Assembly (NCBI GenBank): GCA_030141605.1
Contig: JAQGDQ010000065.1
Location: 169,501-233,500, forward strand
Source: Tubiluchus corallicola
Taxonomy: Eukaryota > Priapulida > Priapulimorpha > Priapulimorphida > Tubiluchidae
Length of the DNA stretch: 64,000 bases
Direction of reading: 5' to 3'
The notes under the pieces were generated by a model that searched no databases, had not been told where the DNA came from, and was given only the letters and a program-made list of their open reading frames with translations. Of this stretch, positions 35,242-48,954 are shown piece after piece; the first letter of the stretch is position 1, and each line of letters begins with the position of its first letter. Both the position numbers and the translations under genes were made by a program.

Positions 35242-36989
35242 TCCTTGAAATAGTAAAAAAAATCTTTCACGCAACATTTAGACACCAGAACTAGCGCCTG
35301 GAAAACGGGATTTGCCAAGCAAAACAAACTAAACTGTCAGTTAAAAGGTATAAAGTAAATATGATATTATGTAAGAATAGAGTAAAAAAAATTAGGACTG
35401 CCAAGACTGCTGATGATTAGACGAACTAAGAATTAACAGACATGAATGATCGCGAACTGCCTCCTCAAGTAAATTTTTCTTACTTTACTGACACTATGTA
35501 CTATAGACTTTGAGCGGCGCTCGTGCAAGAAATTATTATCCTTGACAATAATATAACTTGGTATTGTTATCACTTACGAGTGCTACTATATTGATATTTC
35601 TGAAACCAAAGTAATTTTTACCATGTGGGATCGAAGAATTATTATTAATGAAGAATTGTTGATTTGAAGCAAAACTATCATTGTAAACATTTGGTGTCCG
35701 TATTTACTAATTACAGGTATAATCATGATTTTTTATAGCAAAGATGTTAAAGCGTTAGACAATATAAGACTTATTTTTTCAAACCATTTGCAAGTCCTAA
35801 TATCGTTTATTTCGATGATGGAAATAAATCAAACGCTGCTTAAATGGACGACGCTAGTAATTTCCGATATTAAACAATATCTTAGCCTTTTTTACGTAAT
35901 TGCGATTTGAAATAGATCATTTATAAAAATTAATACAAATGCAACTTTAATCTTTTCTTCCTGGTTACCTGAGTAAGTTGACGATATAACAATCGAGTTT
36001 TTGTCAAACAAGGTAAGTCTAAGTTAAATCACGAAACGACAAAATACTTTTAATTCTCACGAAATAAACAATTACCTTATTAAAAACTATTGTTTTACAG
36101 AGATAAAGATTTGTAAACTGACTTAGGATACAACAAAAATACTCTACAGTCTGTTTTAAAACCCAACACAATTTCTTTAAAGCCAAGAGTTTGGATTTTA
36201 AAAATCCTTCATTAGGTACGTAAGATCAAAGCTCAGTTCACTTCTTATAAACCACCATTTCTTACAACTCAAACTAGATCAACGAAAATTTCGGCAGACA
36301 ATAAACTCTTGCAGCTTTCAATGATCCAGTTCGTGTTGTAAGAAATGGAGACTGGTTAGAAATGATTTGAACTTTTTATCTTAATTACCCTGATGAATGA
36401 TTTTTAAAATTCAACAGCTTAATTTTAAAGAAATGTACTGGAACAGATTTTAGAGTGTTTTTATTATATCCAAATGGCTAAATCCTAGTCGCTATAGATA
36501 GATTTTTGAAAAGTTCTTACTTGGATTTACTTAATTTAGCTGTAAACTAGAAATAATCTGAACTCATCCTAGTCCTTTGGGCCTCGAATAAAGCTTCCCT
36601 TGAAGAGTACATGCTGGTGTAAAAATTCTCCAACGCCTCTTTTCTTTGAAAAATCAATGTTAAGTTTTTCGCTGTCTTTCAAATTAAGTTGTTATTCTCC
36701 CATTTATTACATGTATTTTCTGGTTTAGAAATATACCACTGATTGTGCAGTTAATAAACTATTTATACGTGGCTCATTGCTATAGCTTTGCTAAAAGCGC
36801 ACTATCTGAAATTCCACGATGTTTGTCTATATCGACAAAATCTCGTCATCTTGGTTTTTGTAATTATTAATATTGCCATCGCTCTTCTTATCCTATTACA
36901 GAAATTGTTGTCCTGTTGACGATAATAAATATTAATATAAAGACCCTTGACATTTCAATTTTTCGTTATTATGTTTTATCTTCATAAAT

Positions 36990-37026
36990 TATATCTTTAT
37001 CTATATCTATATCTATATCTATATCT

Positions 37027-37073
<47 letters not shown>
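36990..37073 (+). repeat. (ATCTAT)n plus (AT)n compound microsatellite
   Basis: About nine ATCTAT units pass into a pure AT run, in the spacer of the 35.5-38.0 kb inverted repeat. Confidence 0.95.
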
Positions 37074-37074
<1 letters not shown>

Positions 37075-37078
<4 letters not shown>

Positions 37079-37215
37079 TTAGAAATAATTAAAACACACA
37101 GAAAAACCAAGGATTGATTTACGAAATCCTTTAGCTGAGCCTTCAACGCAGAGTCTTCTTCAGAGCAAAAATAGAAACAAGGCCTGAAACACCTTGGGTC
37201 GAAAGCTCAAGTAAA
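37075..37215 (-). repeat. Retroelement-like tail motif
   Basis: On the minus strand, GCTCTGAAGAAGACTCTGCG is followed by TTGAAGGCTCAGCTAAAGGA. Tracts built on CTGAAGAAG...GAAGGCTCA are common near the ends of Penelope-like and other retroelements. It lies in the spacer of the 35.5-38.0 kb inverted repeat, next to a microsatellite. Confidence 0.3.
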
Positions 37216-37980
37216 AGAAACTTGAGAATCAGTCGTTGATTTTTTATTACTTTCTTTCAAATTTTCATCACTGTATATAAAGAACCTTAATATGGACCCA
37301 CAGATTCATGGTGTTAGTTTTCCATGTCGTAAAAAGATAAAATATACAGATAGATAGATAAATATGAATTTCTAATTAAGCAGAGTACAAGATTTCTAAT
37401 ACCCATTAAGATAATCGAAGGTGAGCAATCGAACTTACGCAGAGTAGTTCTCTCTCAGTTTACTAATTAAATTGTATAAGCGCCTGATGATTAGATAACT
37501 GAACACAGCAGATAGATCAGGAAAAGATTAAAGTTGCATTTGTATTAATTTTTATAAATGATCTATTTCAAATCGCAATTACGTAAAAGTAATATTGTTT
37601 AATATCGGAAATTAATAGCGTCGTCCATTTAAGCAGCGTCGATGCACGATTTTACTCATCGAAATAAAACGTATATTAGGACTTGCAAAATGTATTTCCA
37701 GGCAAATAAGTCTTATTGTCTAACTGCGTTTTAACATTTTGCTATAAAAAAAATTATGATTATATTCTGTAATGGTGTAATACGACACTAAATGTTTACA
37801 ATGATGTTTCTGTCAAATCAACAATTTTACTAATAATAATTCTTCGATCCCACATGGTAAAAAAATTACTTTGGTTTCAGAAATATTAATATAGTAGCAC
37901 TCGCTAAGGATAACAATACCGTTATAGCGTTAAGGATAATAATTTTTTGTAACACGCTGCCTAAAGTCTATAGTAAAACA

Positions 37981-39949
37981 ATTAAGTTTTTTGAGTAAAT
38001 CACCCAAACCATGATTTTTTTATTTTTTATTTGATAGTTTTTTTAGTGTAGGCAAGCAATCAGACAGTTAAATACAACACAACGTAGAGAAACAGTGGGA
38101 GGCGACAACTAGCTTAGCATCAACAGAATTTAGCCAAATATTGTAATCTAGAAGGTTAGTGACGAGATTTAGGAGGGGTGGACAGCCTGGTTGAAGCTGA
38201 AGCGTTAATAAAGAGAATATTGGCAGTGTTTTCAACTTAAATGAAGCATACGTAAGTCTTTGCTGCAGGGTATACCAATGGATATTAGAGTCCTGTATTT
38301 TGGTGCGTTGCCTTGTTAAGCGAATTAAACTACACTTCAAAGCGTGCCGGGCAGGTAGAGAAACGCTGGGGTAACATCTCTAAAATTATCAGCGCAAGTT
38401 ATACTTAAAATATAAAGTATTCTTACGTTATTTATATTTGTGGCTACAAATATCCGTTCACTCAAGCAAATCTATAGCATGTAACAGGGACATATAACAT
38501 GGACAAATGGGTAAGTTATGCTTATACATTGGTGTACTGTATGCATATGTATATAGATTCTATATAATATGTTATACATAAAATACTTAACGTATAACGA
38601 ATATAAAATATTTATAAATTATTTGTTTCTTTAATTCGAGATTCACATTTTTGCAAGTTTTAGGGAAATGAAATGTTCAGTCTAGTGCTGCATATGCAGG
38701 CCTACACTTAGATCTTGATTATAAAGTATAGGCCTACAGGCCTATTTATTATGTCTCTTTTTAAGGTAGAAAATACAAACTTGGTAAAACGGTTTATGGG
38801 TACATGAACACTGATTAGCTTTTACTTTTGCAAAAAATAGAAAAGCATAGAAATATGGAAAAAAATGAAATATTAGAAATTATTTATTTACAGTGGGACG
38901 TTTTCAAGAGCCGAATTCATTTTAAATGTTGCCTTCATATGTTTTGCAAAATACCTAGGTCTAGCCATAAGCCGTAAGACATAGGTAGATTCAGTATGTG
39001 GTCAAATATACTTGCTTCAAAATAAACGTAATTGGGATTCAAAAAGCTAATTGCTTTCTATTAAATACAAAAAAATATCCTGTTTGAGTACGTTGGCTAT
39101 AATAGATAGTCGGGTGATTTAATGCATGAGCGATAGTGTAAAAATGTGAAAAGATGTATAAAAAAACTGAAAACTGCTAAATTATGTCACTCCACACTTA
39201 ATTTTATATATATTAATGGGGCTAGTCAGAGGCCAATATTAAGTAGATAACAATTGCTATAACAGACCCACTTAGTTCATTAATTTCTTTATTTCCTAAT
39301 TTTAATTTCGGGAAGGCTTTAGGAAACTGAACTGCGCAGCGCTACAGTTATAGACTTATGGGGGCAGAAATAATAATTACAGAGATCATATAACTTTGAC
39401 ATTTTATCTTAAATATCAAATTTCTGTTGTTGATCAATATGGTGTCTCGGTTTATACTATAACCTTTGCTGGTTGATTTATTTTTAGTGTCGTGAAGATC
39501 TATAACTTACAAAGTAACGGCTGGTTAAGAACAGGTACAAGATGTCATTAATGACAGCCTTAAATTAGGAATGAATTATAATTAGTTAGTTGTATTTTTG
39601 CAAAGCAGAGGCAAGTCACTTATAACGACGTAAGCAGAAACTTGGCAATTCATAAACTGGTGGCGTACATCGCTAGAGTAACAGCAGACAAAATCTCAAA
39701 ATTAATTTTAAAAAACTAATTGAATTATTTAGTTTGTGATTACACTACGGTAAGCAGTTATTTGTAATAACACTTGTAAATAGTGGGGTGGAGGTAGTGA
39801 GAGGAGAGGAGTAGTCAGAACTGAATTATGATTTGCGTTAATCACAAGAAGCTGCGAATTCTAGTGGTCATGATGTTAGCTTGTATTCACGTTTGTAGTC
39901 GTTTGCAAGTTCACATTCATTTCCACTCATCAGAAATATAAATTTTTCC
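37981..39949. other. Intergenic region without recognised features
   Basis: AT-rich, short frames only. I see no repeat or gene signature. Confidence 0.5.
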
Positions 39950-40440
39950 TGTAGCGTAAGATTCATAAAGTGTGGGAATGTTTCATTGATATGAGAGAAC
40001 AGGCTATGTCTTAAATCATTAAATTAGTTACACTCAAAAATTAAATGCTTTTCGTCATCAATTTTTTGATCTTTACAAAAATGGCATAGTCTGTGGTTAA
40101 AGGGGAATTTAGGTTTGGTGTGCCGGCCTTTGTCCATCAGTAGGTTGTGTGAGCTAATACGGAACTTTGTAAAGTTTGCTCTTTTAATGGACTTGGATTT
40201 TTTATTAGGAACAAGAGTTTTTCTTCTACGAATTCGTTTCTGAACTTGGGAGAAGTTCGTAACTTGTTCTTTTGGTTAATATTTGACGAGTTTCTTTGGT
40301 GTTATTTTCCTTCCAGTAATTTTCACAGTTATTTTGCAGTTTTGATTTCAGTAAATTAATAAATTGTTTGAGCTCAATGGACTCCATACTTCGAGCCTCC
40401 CAAATACAGGAGAATCCTGTATGATTTAAATATCTCAGAT
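39950..40440 (-). pseudogene. LINE ORF C-terminus with CCHC-like knuckle, degenerate
   Basis: On the minus strand, ELKQFINLLKSKLQNNCENYW and ETRQILTKRTSYELLP (40430-40230) lead, after frameshifts, to TKFRISSHNLLMDKGRHTKP. CHFCKDQKIDDEKHLIFEC (about 40100-40030) follows, the C-x2-C...H...C knuckle found at the C-terminus of many non-LTR retrotransposons. Frameshifts and a stop break it. Confidence 0.6.
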
Positions 40441-40497
40441 AAATGTTCAGCTTCTGGAATGAAATAACGACAATTTCATTCCAGAAGCTGAACATTT
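40441..40497. repeat. Perfect 25 bp-arm hairpin
   Basis: 40441-40465 and 40473-40497 are exact reverse complements (core CAGCTTCTGGAATGAAAT) separated by a 7 nt loop. It sits at the upstream end of the minus-strand LINE relic and about 80 bp before a TA/TG microsatellite. Confidence 0.9.
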
Positions 40498-40579
40498 TGC
40501 AAATGTGGATGATATACTAATGAGTTTGGCGGATAATTCAATATTCTTAACCAGTATTTATATATTAACCAGTGTATGT

Positions 40580-40602
40580 GTATATATATATATATATATA
40601 TG

Positions 40603-40695
<93 letters not shown>
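40580..40695 (+). repeat. (TA)n plus (TG)n compound microsatellite
   Basis: About 11 TA units, a short TGCATG bridge, then about 45 TG units. Confidence 0.95.
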
Positions 40696-40699
<4 letters not shown>

Positions 40700-41400
40700 C
40701 CATGGGCAACTAGAGTACACGTTTTTGTACCAAATCTCTTACGAAATTTAAAAACTAATCTGTCTTACAAACATAATAAGTTAACTCATATTTCATGCAG
40801 CCATTATACGCTAAATAATTACCTAATATTTAAATAATGATGGAGTAAACATAATTGTAATATTTTGTGTTGCTTTTAGTACTCAATTATATTTAAACGT
40901 TTGGTTAATGTCTCCCGCAGTGTTTTCTGTTGAAACATACTGCAATGAGAACACATGTTAGCTTATAAATTATATTTCCTCAATATTTTGTTAAATTATT
41001 GATAAAATGCGGCAACAATGTTACGCATTGCTGTAAACTATGCATTGTAATGCTAAGTGGATAAATAAATACTTAAATAAATATAAAAACAAATTTATAT
41101 AATCAAATGATCAGTGTCTAATTGGATGCCTTTTAAAAATACTGTACTGTCATTCTCTAAGTAGTAATAAATAAATGAATGAATGAATAAATGAGGGAGT
41201 GTATAAACAATAAATGAATGAATTAACAAACGAGTGAACGAGTAAACATTTGAGTGAGGAATCAATGAATGAATCAGTTTGTGAAGGAACAGATGATAGA
41301 AGGAAAGAATTAAGAAAATCATGACTAAACGAACGGTTAAGCGAGTTGATGACTGACTGAGTAGCTGAATAAACAAACTAGCAAATGATTAGTTTGAATG

Positions 41401-41622
41401 CTTGAATGAACGAACAAACGAACGAACGAATAAATGAATGAATGAATGAAAGAATGAAAGAATGAAAGAATGAAAGAATGAAAGAATGAAAGAATGAAAG
41501 AATGAATGAATGAATGAATGAATGAATGAATGAATGAATGAATGAATGAATGAATGAATGAATGAATGAATGAATGAATGAATGAATGAATGAATGAATG
41601 AATGAATGAATGAATGAATGAA
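41401..41622 (+). repeat. (GAAT)n tetranucleotide array
   Basis: About 30 perfect GAAT units at the right, GAAA/GAAT mixed units in the middle and degenerate GAAC/GAAT on the left back to about 41160. The poly(HSFI) open frame on the minus strand is a translation of this array. Confidence 0.95.
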
Positions 41623-41699
41623 CAGTATATATATAAATACTAAACATACTTATATATATATTATTTTCAAGCTTACAAGGAATCTTCAGGTAAGTTAGC

Positions 41700-42075
41700 A
41701 ATCTTCAGTAGCGATAGTACTAATATTTTGGCATGTACTGCCTGAAGGTAAGTCAACAATTTTTTGTAGAGACAGCACTAATATTAAGGCATGAACTGCG
41801 AAAAAGTAAAAAGCAAATCTTGAATACAGGCAGCACTAATACTGAGGCACGTACTGCGTAAAAGTAAATAACAAATCTTGAGTACAGGCAGCACTAATAC
41901 TGAGGTACGTACTGCGTAAAAGTAAATAACAAATCTTTAGTACAGGCAGCATTAATACTGGGGTACGTACTGCGTAAAAGTAAATAACAAATCTTTAGTA
42001 CGGGCAGCACTAATACTGAGGTACGTACTGCGTAAAAGTAAAAAACAAATCTTGAGTACAGATGGCACTAATTGG
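41700..42075 (+). repeat. 58 bp minisatellite, about six copies
   Basis: GCACTAATACTGAGG(C/T)ACG recurs every 58 bp (for example at 41833 and 41891), followed by TACTGCGTAAAAGTAAATAA and CAAATCTT(G/T)AGTACAGGCA. Inner units are nearly identical and the outer ones are degraded. It abuts the (GAAT)n array. Confidence 0.9.
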
Positions 42076-45000
42076 CATGCACCCCGCTCCCCCAAAAAAT
42101 AAATAAAAAAATTTGGGCCCAGGCCAGTATTAGTATAGGCATGACAGCCTAAAGTTAAAGATATTTAACTAGTCTGGAATGCAAAGCATTTAGTTCTCGC
42201 TTATTGAGTTTTTTCAATGCTAAGCAATTGGACTTAATTTAGAACGCCATTTACCGTATTCATGAATCCTTTTTTCGTAAAAATTTAGAATACCGTGTAG
42301 CATTATTGTGGCGATACAAAGTAAAAAAACTAACAAAAACTTATTGCATTTACAAGGACGACAACAACAACAGCAACGAAAACGAAATCTCATCACGGCG
42401 AAACAAATATCCCAAAAATTAGCGACAATGGTACTGCGAAAACTAGTTTAAGCAAAAGAGCGTTTAGTAAACAACATCTTGAATACTCCTACTATAGTCA
42501 ATACCTTGTCTACCAGTAAACAAAGATTTCTGCGATCTTTTCTCTTTTTACATTTATTTTTGATTTATTCCATGTAATTATACTTTGCAGAATTTTGAAA
42601 AGACATGCCATCTGAGGTACAGAATTTATTGGAAGATACATCATATAGATATTAAGAGATCAATGTAAGATTGGCACATAGTGGACACTAAAACCTGCTT
42701 CAATACATGCCAAACAAAGGTAAATGTATTATAGTACGTATTGTCTTTTGTAGGCTTATAACTCTCAGTCTGTAATAACATACACGTTTGCTTCTACGTA
42801 CGCCAAGATCTCATGCATTAGTATGAATGCCTTGCGGCAGTATCAAACATTCTATTACACATAACATAGTTTCTTATTACAAAATTAATTAATATTATAG
42901 CTAACCGACACTGAACAACATTCCTGTTGCGAAAGCTAATCGTTAATAAAAATAAACTTTATTTTTCACGAATATTGAAATTAGTTTCATAAATTACTCA
43001 TTCTAATTAAAAAAGTTACATATAACTCAGGCCTATATGTCTGTTTTTACTATCCTGTTTGTATTTCATTAATCGATATACTACTATATATAATTTATGC
43101 ATATTATTGGTGCAATTCATGTAGCTGCTCTACAGTAAATAGTAATTATTACAGATGAGTAGACACAAACAAGTTAAAGCTTTGTATTACTATTATAGTT
43201 TCTGTGCTTCTAGTCCTGCAATATTCTTCTATGTCTTTAGTAAGCGGCGTTCTTTGAGGTTAGAAGTGAGGACATGCACATGCCTTTTAAATTGTTCATA
43301 ATTAAGCTTTTTCATGCAGAAAAATATTTAAAATGGAGGCAATCATACATATGTGGCCTCCGAAAAAGAGTACGTAACATAAAATCATATTACAATTGTT
43401 AAAATGTATGTTTTGTAACCACGCAAAAGAAAAAATATCAAGCTATCAAACACCCAATAAATACCAAAGTTTATTATCCTTTTATAAACGTTGACAAGTA
43501 TGTTTAGCTTATATGTGTGTTTCATATGTAGTTCACAGTAGTTTAAGTCTGAAATTAAAGTGTGCCTTGAATTGAATTGATAAACTGTGTGATTAGATTT
43601 TCATTCGTAGAAAGAAGAGAAAAATGTTAGGTAAAACTGTACCTTAATTTAAAAAACTTTACCAGGTGCAGTACCATTCTTTTGGGAGAGAATATACATA
43701 AACGTCAACATAGACTACATCGTTTTTTATTTTATGTTGTAATTTTAGTAATTGTTCATAATAATAGAAAGTTTTTTGAATTGCAAATGAATTGTCACGA
43801 CATTAATTTACGTTCTTGAAGAAATGCCCAAATCTTCAAAGGTGGGTGGATTTTTTGGCTTTGCACGTGGTTCAGTGTGTGCTTTACGTTAAGACAACTT
43901 AATAAAAAATAATGAGTATAAGTATCGTTAATAGAATAACAAATTTAAAAGCTATAATAAAGTCCAAACAGCCTGAGAAACTACTCGAGGTAAGGAAAAA
44001 TAATTTCATCAGACACTGTATGTAATTATTTTATAATCACAATTTATTTTATAATCAAAATAAAACATACGCGCAAAAGCTGTCCAGCATTATCAAACAA
44101 ATTTTATAAGTAAAGGGTGTCTTACTCTTCCATGATGAAAAATAAGTCGCCAAAATGCCTTATTCACTTCCAATGTTGTTTTATACTCTACATTCTAGAG
44201 AATTTAATCTTTTATGTGAATGTGAATATAAAAAACTTGGCCAAAATATAAATTCATGTCTCAACAAATGAACATACGCATCATTCTTATAAGGACACGT
44301 ATAAGACACACGGTTAACCGTCCCACTAACTGATGAAGAACTTCTAAAAACAACACCGTTTCACTACTTATGCAACAAGCAGAGCACTGGATCCGAACTG
44401 AGAACACTTCAAAGTGCAAAAACTGATTTAAAAGTCTGTTCATCCTAGCTTACTTTTATATAACACATTATCTGCTCGGATAACAAAATTATTTATACCC
44501 TTTACAATCACATTATCTCGCTCAGTTCTTAGCTTCGGGCCCAAATTTGAAAAACCCATTCTCTCTAATAAAATTATCCCCATTGGTGGGCAATAATCAT
44601 GTGTAAATCAACCAGGTGAACTGGCCCGTCTTTGGCGGTTCTAAAATCCGCAGGTAGAATAGAAGATTTTGTTAAAAATTGTTGTTTTTGCCCATGTATA
44701 AAATGTGTTTTAATTTCAAAAAATTCTTTTACATTTAGTTGATTTTGAAATCTTCTGCCAGCTTATCAACTAATTAACGTTTTAATTGCTGTTTTGACTG
44801 CTGATTGTTTTATTGTATTAACTAATCCTCTAGTTTGGGATGATAATAAACAAATTATAAGTCTTAGGCCTATAAGTCTTAGACGAAAATATTGTGCATG
44901 ATAAAAGAAGAAACAACAAAAATAGCACTACTAGCAGCAGCGACAGTGACGACAGCAATAACGGCGATGGCAACAACAGTCCACCATCAGCAGAGGCACA

Positions 45001-48000
45001 GAACAAATACCCAACAATGCTAATCATATCAGTCAGAAGCAATAAAACTATGTTAACATGAACATCAAAATATACAATAAAGGTAACGGTGGCTACGGCT
45101 GTCGTCTGTGGCAGATAAATACACAGGTTCTTTCTAATCAACGTTAAGTGACAATTACTGTTGCTGCTATCATCTCAATTACTACTACACCATTAGGCTT
45201 ACTATTATAGTAATTAATAACCAGTTATAGGTACTGTAAATCAACTGCTTCACTTATTTAGTCTTCTAGTTTTATCAACAGGAATAAAGACAGCCAGACA
45301 AATAACCTATTTATATTAACAGTTGTTGTACCACAGTAAATATAAATTTTACCCCATACCGCCTCCCTCGTGTGATACGTGCGCACTTATGCTGCTTATT
45401 CATTTTTAAATGAACATTCACTGATTACTCACTGGTCAGCTTATTCAATTACACTCAAGACTTGTCCACACAATTTGCTTTCTCGCCGCAGAGTTGAACA
45501 AAGTGGTTGTTTTATATTGAGAAAGTTCCCTACATATTTCCCGTTTTTGACTGACTCGGTTTTCAAATCATGTTAACAAATTAAACTGTTTGAAAGCCCT
45601 CAGTCATAGAAATCCTAAATCAGAAAAAAATAATGCTTTTTCTGCATCGCGTACTTAATCTAATTTATGACGAAATTGGTCAATATTCGTGCTAGGATGG
45701 GTTGCAGTATTGGGACAACATTTTTGTCAAAGATCAGTGAATGTTCAGTGATTATGAGTTAAAATTAATAAAGAGTGACACGAAGATATTTTTATGCTCG
45801 TTTTATCCGCAACACCAACTTAGTACTCGATGTTGTAAGTTCATGCAGATCATTTTTTTCTCTCTACTTCATATATCGCTATAAACAACATATGAGATGG
45901 GTAGATTTTTTGAGGGGTAGATCAGTATCGTAAATCAACAGTATGTAACGAAAGATAAGGACAAAAATTCCTTGTCTTAATTTTAATTCCTTATATTATA
46001 TTACCAATAGTAAAAGACTTGTCTCATCAAGAAACATAAAAAAATTAAGCGTCATTGTTCACTATTCCACACAAATTAAAATAGGTTGTTAATACAAAAA
46101 TCAACTCTTTCTAATAATAAGTCAGTTTGACTTGTTAATTTAAATAATCTTGGTAATGGATTCAAAAATTTATACTACACAAAATGTTTGTTTGAGAGAA
46201 AAATGCAGTTTAATCGACAATATGTTACTGATTTCTTTTTTAAGCTAATACGGTACCTAAAAAGTCGTCCGTCTTTTTGTTTTTACTTCAGATCAATGTA
46301 TCTGTAGCAACCCTTCATTGGAAAGTTTGATTCTAACATTTACTTTATGTGTTTGGAATAAATAACATTTATGTTATTCAGGTCAGACTTTAAACCAGGT
46401 AACAAAAAAAACACCTGCAATACAAGCTGCTAATAATGTTAATACGTTTGTTAGTACGGTTTTTTCTGCCACATACTTATACTTTTAATGACAGTTTCAA
46501 TTTTTCTATTGAAGCGGTATCTGTATTGCAATTGTAAATGCAATTGCAGTACAGTAAAGTATAATGCAGCACAGTGCAACATACCTGGTAACATATCGAA
46601 CAGAATATGCATAACGAGACATGACACGACATAACACAACTCGATACAACACAGAACATCGCATTTGAAAGAGGATGTATTTATGCATCTAATCAGCCCT
46701 GGATTAACCATTAAGCAAAATAAGCAAGCGCTTTGGGTCTCAGGGAAGAGGGCTCATGTAGTTTTGTCAAAATAAAATAATTACCCAAAAGTGAAATATA
46801 CTTTGTTTACAATATGACGGTACGGATGGGCATCGAAATTCTGGGTACTGAGCAGCCTGAACTGCTCACTGCCCATATAATTCATTGACTGATTATATAA
46901 TGTCGTCTCTGTATTTTTAATCTAATCTTACTTTTTCATGCAATGTAAAGCTGGTGCCCTAGCATTATCTGTGCATAAATATTATTGCAAGTTTTCGTCA
47001 TTTGGAAAGATAAAATTTCATGTTAAAGTTAAGTGTTGTTTTTATTCTGAATTGGGCATATACGGGGGACTATAATCTTTTCAGTGCTTGAGATCTTAAT
47101 CCGACAATGCATCCAAATGTTTCCTCTGTCGGTTCAATGTCTCATCTTAGGAAATTCTGTAGATAATTAATAACTAGGTTGCCGTGCCACTATAGCGATC
47201 ACCATTAAATATCCCGTTGAGAATTGGATCCAAGTTACAGAGCGCTGAACTGTGTGTATAAAAACACGTTCTGGTAACGTAACTTAACAAATAGATTTCT
47301 GTTGCTTTACTGGCCCTGCATAGTTCTGGCAATCATTAGATCTGATTTTTGACGAACATTAAAATAAGGCATTAAAATGAACACGTGCGTGTACTAAGTA
47401 AGAAAAAAGTTTGTCTTACTGAAGCACATCTGCGATAGCCCACAGTTTCAATATAAAAACGAAAAAAGAAACGACGTGGATTTGTTGTTAACGTTCCGAA
47501 TAATTAGTTCTCAGTCGAGACTGTCTAACGACTCTACTCGATATCACTAGTAACTGCTTAGTTTACCGCTTCTTATTTCGAAAGTAATATAAAATGTTAC
47601 TTATTCATTAAATTTACAAGGAACAATGATACAGTATTCACATTAAATCTTGAAAGAAAAATGACATTAAGATACAAGAAGTCTACATCTGTAACTGTGT
47701 GTTAACGCTATGTAGGAATTATTTGTTGCAATTTTTTGACTAATAATCTTTTCTTATCATCATCACAGTGCAGATTAACTGAAGCTACTCACAACTAAGC
47801 CAATGCTCATTAGAGTATAAGAAAAGTCAATTATAATGCAAAATGCAAAATCACCTGGCCGAAATAACTTTCATTCAAACTTCATACCTGTGAAATTGAT
47901 TAGAGGCGATTGTGGAAAAGCCAAGGTTAGGACGTTAGAGCAAAAAGGTGGCTAGACACTGGTCAAAAAGAAAAGCCCCATGCAAATTCAGAGCAGCATA

Positions 48001-48954
48001 AAATCAGTCTAGCTTTTTCACATGAAAAAAACGGTTTCTAATGTCCTAGCAGGTGGGGAATTAATCAGGTGAAATAAAGCAGAATCTGCTGACAGTTGCT
48101 GCGCTGATGCGTAATGTATCAATGCGCGCATCCAAGCGCCTGAGATTCGGAACTGAATGTGGTTAACGAGGCTGATGACAGGTGTGTAGATTGCAAGCTT
48201 GTGAAGCACAGCCACGGATTCGGCACACACCAGCGGGTGGTCCAGTGCTCCATTCGAATTGAAATTTGCCTAAAATTCAGCCCAGTAGGCGTATGATCCG
48301 CAGTGAACAGGCCATCGTCTTGATCAGGTGCCCCCTGTCGACAAGTACTGACGGTCGACCGCTAAATAGCAAGCAAGTGGCGTATTGGGCTTAGCTTTCC
48401 TTGTACAATCTAACCTAATTTTTTAGTGAATGAAAATAATTTTTCCCCGTAGTGGAATTTCAAATGAAGGAGAGTGAGCAAATTGCATAGACTTTGAATT
48501 AAATCCGTTTACATCACTTTGAATCTTGTTTTGATCTCAGTGGTGTAGTTGATTCACTTGTTAGTGAAGGGGTGAGCAAAATATATAACTGGTGTTTCAC
48601 TTAAGTTAATCAAAGCTAAACAACGTTGAGACTGGTAAATGGATGGTTGACCACCAGGAAAATCGTTTCTGGACGGTTTCATCTGCCTTCGGTTATTTTC
48701 ATTTTTGAGAAAAATGCGTTACACCTGAACGTGGCTTAACACCGTCGCTTGTAGTGTTTCATCTTAACGGATCGTCTTTGATCTATAGAAGGTGCCGGTC
48801 CCACTACATCCATCAATATGATAAATGGGTCCTGTCATTAAAAGTCCTGGTACTGGAAAGTAGTTTAGCATTGCATAAAACTATAGCCTATATACGTAAT
48901 TATAATTATGCAATTATTTAATATATTATGTCAACATTATGTTTACCATATGCT
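42076..48954. other. Long intergenic region upstream of the Pax6 coding exons
   Basis: Only scattered short frames, and a dispersed-repeat unit near 46.0 kb. Stretches such as 48.0-48.4 kb are less AT-rich than average, but I can assign nothing to them. Because it lies upstream of Pax6 it could hold 5' non-coding exons or enhancers; this is inference. Confidence 0.4.

Larger units (their letters stand above)
35497..37980. repeat. Inverted duplication, about 460 bp arms, 1.55 kb spacer
   Basis: The left arm 35500-35960 and right arm 37518-37977 are reverse complements. Shared blocks include CTATAGACTTT at the outer ends, GAAACCAAAGTAATTTTT, ATGTGGGATCGAAGAATTAT, CATTTAAGCAGCG (reverse of CGCTGCTTAAATG) and TTTATAAATGATCTATTTC toward the inside. 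Identity looks near 85%. The left-arm 61-codon frame at 35725-35910 is not preserved in the right arm, so coding is unlikely. Confidence 0.8.

Noticed and set aside
35091-35327. Poly-leucine frame that could be mistaken for a membrane protein
   Set aside because: Translation of (AAT)n on the minus strand.
41378-41701. 107-codon frame with repeated HSFI
   Set aside because: Translation of the (GAAT)n array.
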